Assembly (NCBI RefSeq): GCF_006539125.1
Contig: NZ_BJMK01000001.1
Location: 124,001 to 188,000, forward strand
Origin: Gluconobacter sphaericus NBRC 12467
GTDB taxonomy: Bacteria; Pseudomonadota; Alphaproteobacteria; Acetobacterales; Acetobacteraceae
Length of the DNA stretch: 64,000 bases
Direction of reading: 5' to 3'
The notes beneath the pieces are model-generated. The model was not told where the DNA came from. It worked only from the letters and a program-made list of their open reading frames with translations, and made no database searches. Within the stretch, counting starts at the first letter, position 1; the number at the start of each line of letters is the position of its first letter. The position numbers were made by a program, and so were the translations under genes. Below, in pieces: positions 8,792 through 15,643 of this stretch.

Positions 8792-9633
8792 GCTGCTTGA
8801 CTGTCCCTGCGATCGAGACGCGAACGGGCCATCATCTGGCGCGCACGGCTTTCATGGATGGCGGCGCTGAGCCGGGTGAAAATGACGGCCGCAACACCCA
8901 GCGTAAAGCCGATCGTGCAGATCAGCAGCGGCCAGAGCATCATCATGGACATGGTGGGTGCGCCGGTCAGGGTGATGCTGTCGGGCTGGTGCAGGGTGTT
9001 CCACCACTGGACGCTGAACTTGATGATCGGAAGGTCGATGACGCCAGCCAGTGCGAGGATCGCGGCGGCGCGCTGGCCGCGGGCCGGTTCATCGAAGGCG
9101 CGGATGAGGGCGATATGGCCGAGATACAAAAAGAACAGCACCAGCATCGAGGTCAGGCGTGCATCCCACACCCACCATGTGCCCCACATCGGCTCACCCC
9201 AGAGCGACCCCGTAATCAGGCACAAAGCAGCGGCGCAGGCGCCGACCGGGCCGATTTCGATGGCAGCGAGATCGGCCAGCGGATGCCGCCAGACCAGCGA
9301 GAGCACGCTGCAGATCGCAAGCCCGAGGTAGCAGGACGAAGCCAGCCAGGCCATCGGGACATGTACGTACATGATGCGCACGGTGTCACCCTGCTGCCAG
9401 TCAGCCGGGGCGACGAACAGGCCCCAGATCACGCCGACTACGAGAAACACGATCGCACCACCGGTCAGCCAGGGCAGCAGAGTGCGCGCCAGACGTAGAA
9501 ACTGCCCCGGATTGGCATAGCGATGGAGCAGGTTGGGGGTAGGGCGCACTGGGACACGGACCTCGGCAGAGTGGCAACGCGGCGATGGGTTCCCCGCGAC
9601 AAGTTCCCCATTGAAATAGTCCGAAGCAATCAT
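8788..9633 (-). CDS. ccmC: Heme handling protein CcmC
   Basis: Six-helix inner-membrane protein that loads heme onto CcmE. The WWD-type motif WGEPMWGTWWVWDARLT is at about residues 145-161, and the periplasmic histidine in YVHVPMAW (about 89-96) is present. The frame has 281 codons from the ATG at 9633. Family proteins are nearer 240 residues and usually begin close to the segment LHRYANP (here at about 36), so translation may really start at an internal GTG. It is the first gene of this ccm operon. The ABC subunits ccmA and ccmB, which normally precede ccmC, are absent here. Confidence 0.94.
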   Translation of the reverse strand: MIASDYFNGELVAGNPSPRCHSAEVRVPVRPTPNLLHRYANPGQFLRLARTLLPWLTGGAIVFLVVGVIWGLFVAPADWQQGDTVRIMYVHVPMAWLASSCYLGLAICSVLSLVWRHPLADLAAIEIGPVGACAAALCLITGSLWGEPMWGTWWVWDARLTSMLVLFFLYLGHIALIRAFDEPARGQRAAAILALAGVIDLPIIKFSVQWWNTLHQPDSITLTGAPTMSMMMLWPLLICTIGFTLGVAAVIFTRLSAAIHESRARQMMARSRLDRRDSQAA

Positions 9634-9737
9634 ATTCGGAAGAGGTGCGTTGTCCCATTGTTCCGATCACTGTTATCACGTTTCACGGAATTGAGCGGCA
9701 AATGCTCTAATAAATGCCCTTGCGGCGGGAGTGAGAC

Positions 9738-10154
9738 GTGGCTTTCTGGCTGGTGAAATCGGAACCTGAGGCGTTCTCGTGGGCACAGCAGGTCCATAAC
9801 GGCGTCGAGCCGTGGACGGGAGTGCGCAACTATCAGGCGCGCAACAACCTCTCGGCCATGAAAAACGGCGATCTGGCGTTTTTCTATCATTCCGTCAGCG
9901 AAAAACGCATTGTCGGCGTGGTTGAGATTGTACGGGAGGCTTATCCGGACCCGACAGCAGAAGATCCGCGCTGGGTCTGTGTGGATGTGAAGGCGATGGG
10001 GGCTTTTGCCCATCCAGTGAGTCTTGCCGACATCAAGGCGGATCCTGCCCTGGCGGAGATGGCACTGCTGAAACAGTCCAGACTGTCAGTTGCGCCGGTG
10101 ACGGAGGCGGAGTTCCGTCACCTGACGCAGATCGGGGGGTGGACGCGTCCCTGA
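9738..10154 (+). CDS. EVE domain-containing protein
   Basis: A 138-residue protein that consists almost entirely of one EVE (PUA-like) domain. It opens MAFWLVKSEPEAFSW, followed by WTGVRNYQARNN at about 30-41 and DLAFFYHS at about 49-56, the classic family signature. EVE proteins bind modified bases in nucleic acids, and some bacterial versions act in restriction or tRNA-related processes; the exact role here is unknown. It is divergent from ccmC across about 100 bases and convergent with the next gene. Confidence 0.9.
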   Translation: MAFWLVKSEPEAFSWAQQVHNGVEPWTGVRNYQARNNLSAMKNGDLAFFYHSVSEKRIVGVVEIVREAYPDPTAEDPRWVCVDVKAMGAFAHPVSLADIKADPALAEMALLKQSRLSVAPVTEAEFRHLTQIGGWTRP

Positions 10155-10165
10155 GAGGTGCGGTT

Positions 10166-10684
10166 TTAGTGAATGGGGGAGGAGTCGCCGTTCACGAGGA
10201 TGTTCGTCTGGCCGTTGACCGGATGGCCGGCGTAGCTCGTCGGGGAGTCTTCATCTTCATAAGATGACTGAACGGGCGCGTTGAACTTCACCGGCATGCC
10301 GAACAGCGTGAAATGGGATGGCAGGTTGTTGGTGCCATTGGTCTTCTGCTGGGCGTTCGGGCCGGGCATGCCGACCGGAAGATGGGTGCGGACGCGATCG
10401 CTGTAGCTGGCAAGCACGGTCTCCGAGTCTTCCACTTCTGCATAGCCATGTGGCGGCGGCGGCGCGCCTTCATCGGGCAGGGCGGACTGCTGGGCCGGAG
10501 TCAGAGGTTTGGCCGGTGCGCCGACGATCTGGCCGGCTGTCGGGCCCATCTGCGGAAGATTGGCCGTGCCGTGTACGGCATGGTGACGGGTGTGAGTTGT
10601 GGCGGCATGGGCCGAAAAACCGGCCGGGATGAGGAGGCTGGCTGCCAGCGGAGCAGATAGGATCCAGCGCGATAATACGGTCAT
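10166..10684 (-). CDS. Exported hypothetical protein, histidine- and proline-rich
   Basis: I do not recognise the family. The 172-residue product has a clear signal peptide (about 1-28, ending SAHA before ATTHTRHH). The mature chain is low in complexity, rich in Pro, Ala, Asn and Gly, and has acidic patches (YAEVEDSETV, SYEDEDS). No catalytic motif is visible. I chose the ATG at 10684 because GAGGAG lies about 9 bases upstream; the frame stays open further but without a ribosome site. The histidine-rich start of the mature chain resembles that of the exported protein at 28799-29338. Confidence 0.7.
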   Translation of the reverse strand: MTVLSRWILSAPLAASLLIPAGFSAHAATTHTRHHAVHGTANLPQMGPTAGQIVGAPAKPLTPAQQSALPDEGAPPPPHGYAEVEDSETVLASYSDRVRTHLPVGMPGPNAQQKTNGTNNLPSHFTLFGMPVKFNAPVQSSYEDEDSPTSYAGHPVNGQTNILVNGDSSPIH

Positions 10685-10825
10685 TGTTGTAATTCTCCTC
10701 ACCCCGCCGGGGGCGTCCCGGGTAGCGTCACAGGGCCGATATCCCCATGATGGCGCCATGTTAGGATATGAAACCTGCTATCCGGTAAACGGTTTCGGGT
10801 CTTACGAACAGGAGTTTTGATCGTC

Positions 10826-11665
10826 ATGACCGTAGTGAATGACACGCAGCTTCCAACCAGCGAATTCGCTTCGATGGCGCTGGACGGGGATTCGCTTGCC
10901 CAGCTTCAGTCGGTTCTCGAAAAGGTGGAACAGGGTCGCGGGGTTCTCGTGCGTCTTGCAGACCTGATGGGGGGGGCGGTCGGACAGGCGACGCGACTCG
11001 GTATGCAGGGACTTGGCCTGGCGCCGGCAGTGCAGGAAAAATTCCACAACGCGGCTGAGATCGCCATCGAGCGTGCGTTCAAGGTCGCCATACTTGGGAT
11101 CGATAACGAGGCTCCTGCCGTTCGTGAGCCCTGGCGCGAAAATGTGGGACAGGCCGCCGTGGCTGTTTCGGGCGCGCTGGGTGGTTTCGGCGGAATCTTC
11201 GGTCTTGCACCGGATGTGGGTTTCACGACGCTGACCATCATGCGCGAGATCGCGCGTATCGCCCGCGAGGAAGGCGAGGACCTGCGTAATGAAGACACGC
11301 GCCGGGCCTGTCTCGAAGTGTTCGCCCTGCGCAGTTTTCCGGCACGACAGGCCGAAGATGAGAGCGAACTCGGGTTCTTCTCGGCGCGGGCGTTGCTGCG
11401 CGGACGGCCGATCGTCATGCTGATGGCGGAAGTGGCGTCGCATTACGGAATTGGCCTGTCGCGCAAATTCGCGTTGCAGATGGTGCCCGTGGCGGGCGCG
11501 CTGTGTGGGGCATCGCTCAATGCGGCATTTCTCGCGCATTACCGCGCGCTGGCCCGGGCCCATTTCACGATCCGCCGTCTGGAACGGACGCATGGGCTGG
11601 CCGTTAAGGAAGCAGCTGCCGACCTGCGCGCAGGGGGAACCGGCGCATCTGAAACATTCTCCTGA
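10826..11665 (+). CDS. EcsC family protein
   Basis: A cytoplasmic or membrane-associated protein of 279 residues with the EcsC domain across most of its length. Typical segments are AIERAFKVAILGID, the glycine-rich amphipathic stretch GALGGFGGIFGLAPDVGFTT, and TIMREIARIAREEGED followed by RRACLEVFAL. In Bacillus, EcsC accompanies the EcsAB transporter; proteobacterial members stand alone and are uncharacterised. Start: the ATG at 10826 follows AGGAG (10810-10814) with 11-base spacing. An in-frame TTG at 10817 is too close to that site. It appears to be a single-gene unit. Confidence 0.85.
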   Translation: MTVVNDTQLPTSEFASMALDGDSLAQLQSVLEKVEQGRGVLVRLADLMGGAVGQATRLGMQGLGLAPAVQEKFHNAAEIAIERAFKVAILGIDNEAPAVREPWRENVGQAAVAVSGALGGFGGIFGLAPDVGFTTLTIMREIARIAREEGEDLRNEDTRRACLEVFALRSFPARQAEDESELGFFSARALLRGRPIVMLMAEVASHYGIGLSRKFALQMVPVAGALCGASLNAAFLAHYRALARAHFTIRRLERTHGLAVKEAAADLRAGGTGASETFS

Positions 11666-11952
11666 TTTTCGGGAGTTTCCGGGGAAACCCCATGCCGATC
11701 AGTCCTGTCTGGCTTGGATAGACATTGTTGCTGGCGGTCGTAAGCTTTTCCTCACCGCCGCCGCGTGCCGTCAGCAGGACGGTCTGCACTGGGCGAGCAG
11801 CAACCGCGACGGTGATCCGCCTTGTTATACGGGGATGGCGGGAAGGCTGAATCGGGCGCAGGCCAATCTGGCGTAGACGCTGCCGATCTCTATTGGGGCA
11901 GTGCGCAGTCTGATCTGAGGTATCTCGATGGCCGGTCTGATCCTGATGTTGA

Positions 11953-12156
11953 TCAGTCTGCTGTGAAGGACGCCTCGGTCATGGACGGGGGTTCGACACC
12001 TTCGCGCATCATCCACAGATCCATGAGCGCGGAGATGACCAGGCAGAAGACGTTGACCTTGGCGAGGGTCATCAGCAGGCCGTGCGCTTCAGGCATTGCA
12101 AGACGCAGCGCGCCGAGAATGACGAGAATGATGGCATAGACGAAGGCAAGCGGCAC
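11953..12156 (-). CDS. Small hydrophobic protein
   Basis: A 67-residue protein with two hydrophobic segments (about 3-20 and 27-49), so probably a small inner-membrane protein. The start is a GTG at 12156 preceded by GGGAG. No family is recognised. The 287 bases between the EcsC gene and this gene hold nothing I can support. It is divergent from aat. It could be a chance frame, but the membrane pattern and ribosome site favour a real gene. Confidence 0.5.
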   Translation of the reverse strand: MPLAFVYAIILVILGALRLAMPEAHGLLMTLAKVNVFCLVISALMDLWMMREGVEPPSMTEASFTAD

Positions 12157-12260
12157 TGGAGGTCTCCCTGACGATGGAACACCCTTACCATGCCCGCTGC
12201 CGGCACGGCCATGTTTTCCCGTGATGACCGGATCATGACACGAGTAGAGACTGTATCCTC

Positions 12261-12938
12261 ATGGACGACATAACGCCGGATCTTCTGTTGCGGGCCTATG
12301 CCTCGGGGATCTTTCCCATGGCGCCCGACGCCGGAAGCACGGAACTCTCATGGTACCTGCCCGAAGAGCGCGGGATCATGCCGTTGAACGGGATGCACGT
12401 CCCCAAGAAGCTTATGCGACTGGTGATGTCCGGCAAAATGACGGTGACGGCTGACCGGGCTTTCGATGCGGTCATGCTGGCCTGCGCAGAGCCTGCGCCA
12501 GGGCGGGAGACGACCTGGATCAGCGGGCGTATCCGCGCTCTTTACGGTACACTGCACAGGCAGGGAAACGCCCATTCCATCGAGGTCTGGGACGGTGAAA
12601 AGCTGGTGGGTGGCCTGTATGGCGTGTCGCTGCATGGGGCTTTTTTCGGCGAGAGCATGTTTTCGCGCGAACGTGATGCTTCTAAGGTGGCTCTGGTTCA
12701 TCTTGTCGCAGGGTTGCGCAAGGGGCGGTTCACGCTGCTGGATACACAATACACCACGCCTCATCTGACGGGGCTTGGCGGTATCGGAATTCCAGCGGCG
12801 GATTATCAGTCCCTGCTTCATCAGGCGCTGACCGTGTGTGCGGTCTGGCCTGACGATTTCAGCCTTCAGGCCCTGCGGGAATCCATTGCGTCCCTGCGTG
12901 TGCCTGCCGGGTACGCGCCTGCCGGAGATCCGCCATGA
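12261..12938 (+). CDS. aat: Leucyl/phenylalanyl-tRNA--protein transferase
   Basis: Adds Leu or Phe to N-terminal Arg or Lys of proteins, which makes them substrates of the ClpAPS N-degron pathway. The 225 residues match the family from the start: LLLRAYASGIFPMAP at about 7-21, then W..PE.RGI, and the central WVSGRI-type segment (here TTWISGRI). The GGLYGVSLHGAFFGESMFSR block at about 117-136 is the family hallmark. Its stop overlaps the start of the next gene (ATGA), so it heads a three-gene operon with two exported DUF4412-like proteins, a link I cannot explain. Confidence 0.95.
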   Translation: MDDITPDLLLRAYASGIFPMAPDAGSTELSWYLPEERGIMPLNGMHVPKKLMRLVMSGKMTVTADRAFDAVMLACAEPAPGRETTWISGRIRALYGTLHRQGNAHSIEVWDGEKLVGGLYGVSLHGAFFGESMFSRERDASKVALVHLVAGLRKGRFTLLDTQYTTPHLTGLGGIGIPAADYQSLLHQALTVCAVWPDDFSLQALRESIASLRVPAGYAPAGDPP

Positions 12939-13852
12939 TTGTTTTCACGCGCCCCGCCCTCATGTCTGCCGCGCCCTTGGGAGTGCTGGCTGTCGGCCTG
13001 TGTCTGGTGACGCCGGCCCGTGCGGAGGACCATCCCCGCCTGACGCCGACGCGCGATGTCACGGTTGTCTATGAACTCACCACGCCGTCTTCGCCTGCCA
13101 AAGCTGGGCCCAATACCGTCAAGGTGGCGTTCTCGGGGGCGGGCGATCTGCTGCGGATTGATTCGCAGGACGGCAATGGCGTGACGATTCTCGACCGGCC
13201 GGCGCAGCAGGTGACGCTCGTGATGATGAAGCAGCAGGTCTATACGCGTCTGCATCCCAGCCATGGCCTGCATAATCCGTTCATGCTCGATATGGACATG
13301 CAGTATACGCCGGCGGGACATGAAACCGTGGCGGGCGTGGCCTGTGAGCGCTGGGACATCCAGAGCAGCCATGGCAAGGCCAGCGCCTGCGTGACGGAAG
13401 ACGGCGTCATTCTTACTGAGAATGGCGTGGATGCGGATGGGGTGGAAGGATCGATCAAGGCCCTTTCGGTGTCCTATCATGATATTCCTTCCTCGACGTT
13501 CGAGCCGCCGGCGGGATTCCATATTCTCGAGCCGAAGGCCCGGCCAGCCCATCAGAGCCAGGCCGGAAGTGCGACACCGTCTCCCGTGCCGGAAGCCTCA
13601 GGCAGCGACATGAAGACGACAATGCCTGAGGCAGCGCGCCCCGAGACGTCCGATTCCGACAGCCCCGTGATTGGAAGCCAGGACAGTCCGGCCCCGGCGG
13701 CGACAACACCTGGCCCTGAGGCACAGTTGCCGGGGCAGTCGTCCCAGACTGATACGACCCAGCCTTCCGTTTCCAATGATTCTTCGGGGGATGGCTCGGT
13801 GTCCGCTCCGGATCAGCCGCCCAGCGGTCCTGCTGATGGAAATCAAAAATGA
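12935..13852 (+). CDS. Exported DUF4412-like protein with Pro/Ser/Thr-rich tail
   Basis: A 305-residue exported protein. The signal peptide ends at about residue 31 (TPARA before EDH). The folded part (about 40-195) has the pattern of DUF4412-type proteins: a YELTTPS start, strands around LLRIDSQDGNGVTILDR, a central Met-rich strand, and an ending with FEPPAGFHILEP. The last 110 residues are a disordered Pro-, Ser-, Thr- and Asp-rich tail without visible motifs. It is coupled to aat upstream and to a shorter paralogue downstream by four-base overlaps. The function is unknown; a cell-surface or periplasmic binding role is only a guess. Confidence 0.72.
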   Translation: MIVFTRPALMSAAPLGVLAVGLCLVTPARAEDHPRLTPTRDVTVVYELTTPSSPAKAGPNTVKVAFSGAGDLLRIDSQDGNGVTILDRPAQQVTLVMMKQQVYTRLHPSHGLHNPFMLDMDMQYTPAGHETVAGVACERWDIQSSHGKASACVTEDGVILTENGVDADGVEGSIKALSVSYHDIPSSTFEPPAGFHILEPKARPAHQSQAGSATPSPVPEASGSDMKTTMPEAARPETSDSDSPVIGSQDSPAPAATTPGPEAQLPGQSSQTDTTQPSVSNDSSGDGSVSAPDQPPSGPADGNQK

Positions 13853-14469
13853 GGCTGACGTTCTGGCACGGCGCATGCGGCGCGGCCTGTATTCTGATGG
13901 CGGCAGTATGCGCTTTCCCGGCAAGGGCAAATGTGCCGTCTGCTCCGGTTCCGGCACCCTCGCCAGAGTTGGGTTCGGCCCCGCTGGTAACGCCGCTGCA
14001 TGACGCCGATATCGATTATGTCCTGACCGGCCCGTCCGGGCAGCGCATGCACCAGCGCATGCGCTGGACGTCCGCGCTGTGGCGGCAGCGGGTCGAGCCG
14101 GAAGGCTCTGCTACGATCATGCTGACGGATTACCGTACGCATACGCTGATGGTGCTGGATGGCACGAACCGTACGGCGACTGTCATGTCTGCGCCGGGGC
14201 AGGGTTTTTCCGCGCCTGGGACACCAGCATCCGGATCATGGCGCAGACTGGGGCAGGGCAGGATCGCGGGTGAAGCCTGCACGATCTGGGAAAGCGCGGA
14301 CAGCGATCATCACCCAACCACATTCTGTTACACTGATGACGGTCTGATGCTCGGGGCGGTCCATGATGGCAAGCCGGTCGTGGAGGCAGTTTCCGTCAGC
14401 CACGCCCCGCAGCCTGTCGAGATTTTCGACCCGCCGCCGGGCTATCACCGCGTCGATCCCGCGCACTGA
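13849..14469 (+). CDS. Exported DUF4412-like protein, paralogue of the preceding gene
   Basis: A 206-residue exported protein with a signal peptide to about residue 27 (FPARA). It shares the order of features with the gene before it: a strand-rich core with YVLTGPSGQRMHQRM, a VEPEGSATIML segment, a cysteine pair around ACTIWES and FCYTDDG, and an end of EIFDPPPGYHRVDP that parallels FEPPAGFHILEP there. It lacks the long disordered tail. Its start overlaps the previous stop (ATGA). The pair probably arose by duplication followed by strong divergence. No function is known. Confidence 0.7.
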   Translation: MRLTFWHGACGAACILMAAVCAFPARANVPSAPVPAPSPELGSAPLVTPLHDADIDYVLTGPSGQRMHQRMRWTSALWRQRVEPEGSATIMLTDYRTHTLMVLDGTNRTATVMSAPGQGFSAPGTPASGSWRRLGQGRIAGEACTIWESADSDHHPTTFCYTDDGLMLGAVHDGKPVVEAVSVSHAPQPVEIFDPPPGYHRVDPAH

Positions 14470-14634
14470 GATCGTAGGGCCTGAGCGGCCCGGCGCTGTT
14501 ACAATTCGTCCGGCTTCTGCCATGATTGGCGCCTCTTGCTGCCATTTTCAGCGGTCATGATCTTTCTCATGGACGGAAAAAGACCCCCTTCATCCGGGGA
14601 TTTCCGGTCCACGTGTTTCGAGGAGAAAGATGCC

Positions 14635-15012
14635 ATGCGTCGCATCACACGTGCAGTTCTTATGGCCGCTCCCCTGCTGATCGGCTCTGCCATTGTCCCG
14701 AATGTTCTGGTGCCGCAGGCTCAGGCTCACTGGCATGGTGGCGGCCCTGGCCCGGGCTATGGATATGGTGGCCCGCGCGGTGGCTGGCATGGTGGCTATC
14801 ACGATCATTCTGGCGCTATCGTAGGCGGGATTCTGGGTGGTCTGGCGCTGGGTGCCGTGGGTGGTGCGCTTCTGGCGCAGCCTTATGCGCCTCCGCCGCC
14901 CCCGCCTCAGGTGGTCTATGCCCCGCCACCGGTCGTTTATGCACCGCCGCCGCAGGTCGTTTACGGACCGCCGCCGGCAGTGGTCTATCCAGGGATGTAT
15001 CGGGGTTACTGA
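14635..15012 (+). CDS. Exported glycine-zipper, proline-rich repeat protein
   Basis: A 125-residue protein with a signal peptide (about 1-31, ending QAQA before HWHGGG). A Gly/Tyr/His-rich stretch (about 32-58) follows, then a glycine-zipper hydrophobic segment (about 60-82, with GGILGGLALGAVGGALL). The C-terminal half is made of repeats of the type QVVYAPPP. Such proteins often sit in or at the outer membrane or periplasm. Start: AGGAG at 14621-14625 lies 9 bases before the ATG at 14635. The frame is open further upstream, but that part has no signal character. The function is not known. Confidence 0.72.
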   Translation: MRRITRAVLMAAPLLIGSAIVPNVLVPQAQAHWHGGGPGPGYGYGGPRGGWHGGYHDHSGAIVGGILGGLALGAVGGALLAQPYAPPPPPPQVVYAPPPVVYAPPPQVVYGPPPAVVYPGMYRGY

Positions 15013-15053
15013 TCAAGGCAAACTGAACACTCTGTGTCCACTTTGCCTTGATC
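15011..15053 (+). terminator. Twelve-base inverted repeat overlapping a stop codon
   Basis: Perfect 12-bp arms at 15011-15022 and 15042-15053 with a 19-nt loop. The first arm overlaps the TGA of the proline-rich protein gene. No T-run follows; the hairpin probably separates it from bcp, which starts 22 bases later. Confidence 0.45.
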
Positions 15054-15075
15054 GGAGCGGAAGGGTGAGGCAATC

Positions 15076-15582
15076 ATGCCTGTCATGACAGCTTCTCTCT
15101 CCATAACGGACCTTCAGCCGGGTGACCGTGCGCCGGATTTCACGCTTTCCGCCTCGGGTGGACGCACGGTTGGCAGTGCAGAGCTGAAAGGGAAGCCCTA
15201 TCTGCTCTATTTCTATCCGAAGGCCGATACACCGGGCTGCACGACGCAGGCCTGTGGGCTTCAGGAAGTTCTGCCGAAGTTTGAGGCTGATGGCCTGACC
15301 ATCATTGGCGTCAGCCCCGATCCGGTGGCGAAAATTGAAAAATTCGCCACCAAATACGGGCTTCAGTTTCCCTTGGCTTCGGATGAGGATCATGCCGTCG
15401 CCGAGGCTTATGGAACATGGGTTGAGAAATCCATGTATGGCCGGACCTATATGGGAATGGAGCGCAGCTCCTTCCTGGTGGACGGGCAGGGCATCATCCG
15501 GAATGTGTGGCGCAAGGTGAAGCCTGCGACCCACGCAGCTCTGGTGTCTGAAGCATTCCGGAATCTCTCTTTGGGAGCCTGA
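15076..15582 (+). CDS. bcp: Thioredoxin-dependent peroxiredoxin (Bcp/PrxQ type)
   Basis: Cytoplasmic peroxidase that reduces hydrogen peroxide and organic peroxides with electrons from thioredoxin. The 168 residues include the active-site segment YPKADTPGCTTQACG, with peroxidatic Cys55 and resolving Cys60 spaced as in the Bcp/PrxQ class. The later IGVSPD and FLVDGQGIIRNVWR elements fit the fold. GAGG 5 bases before the ATG at 15076 supports this start; a second ATG at 15085 is possible. Confidence 0.95.
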   Translation: MPVMTASLSITDLQPGDRAPDFTLSASGGRTVGSAELKGKPYLLYFYPKADTPGCTTQACGLQEVLPKFEADGLTIIGVSPDPVAKIEKFATKYGLQFPLASDEDHAVAEAYGTWVEKSMYGRTYMGMERSSFLVDGQGIIRNVWRKVKPATHAALVSEAFRNLSLGA

Positions 15583-15643
15583 GGGCTTCCCGCACGAACT
15601 TTTTTACGAGGGAGACAGGCCGGAAACGCGCCGATGACCGTCT

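Noticed and set aside
11666-11952. Short frames between the EcsC gene and the small hydrophobic protein
   Set aside because: None has a ribosome site, signal or domain; the region is left as non-coding.
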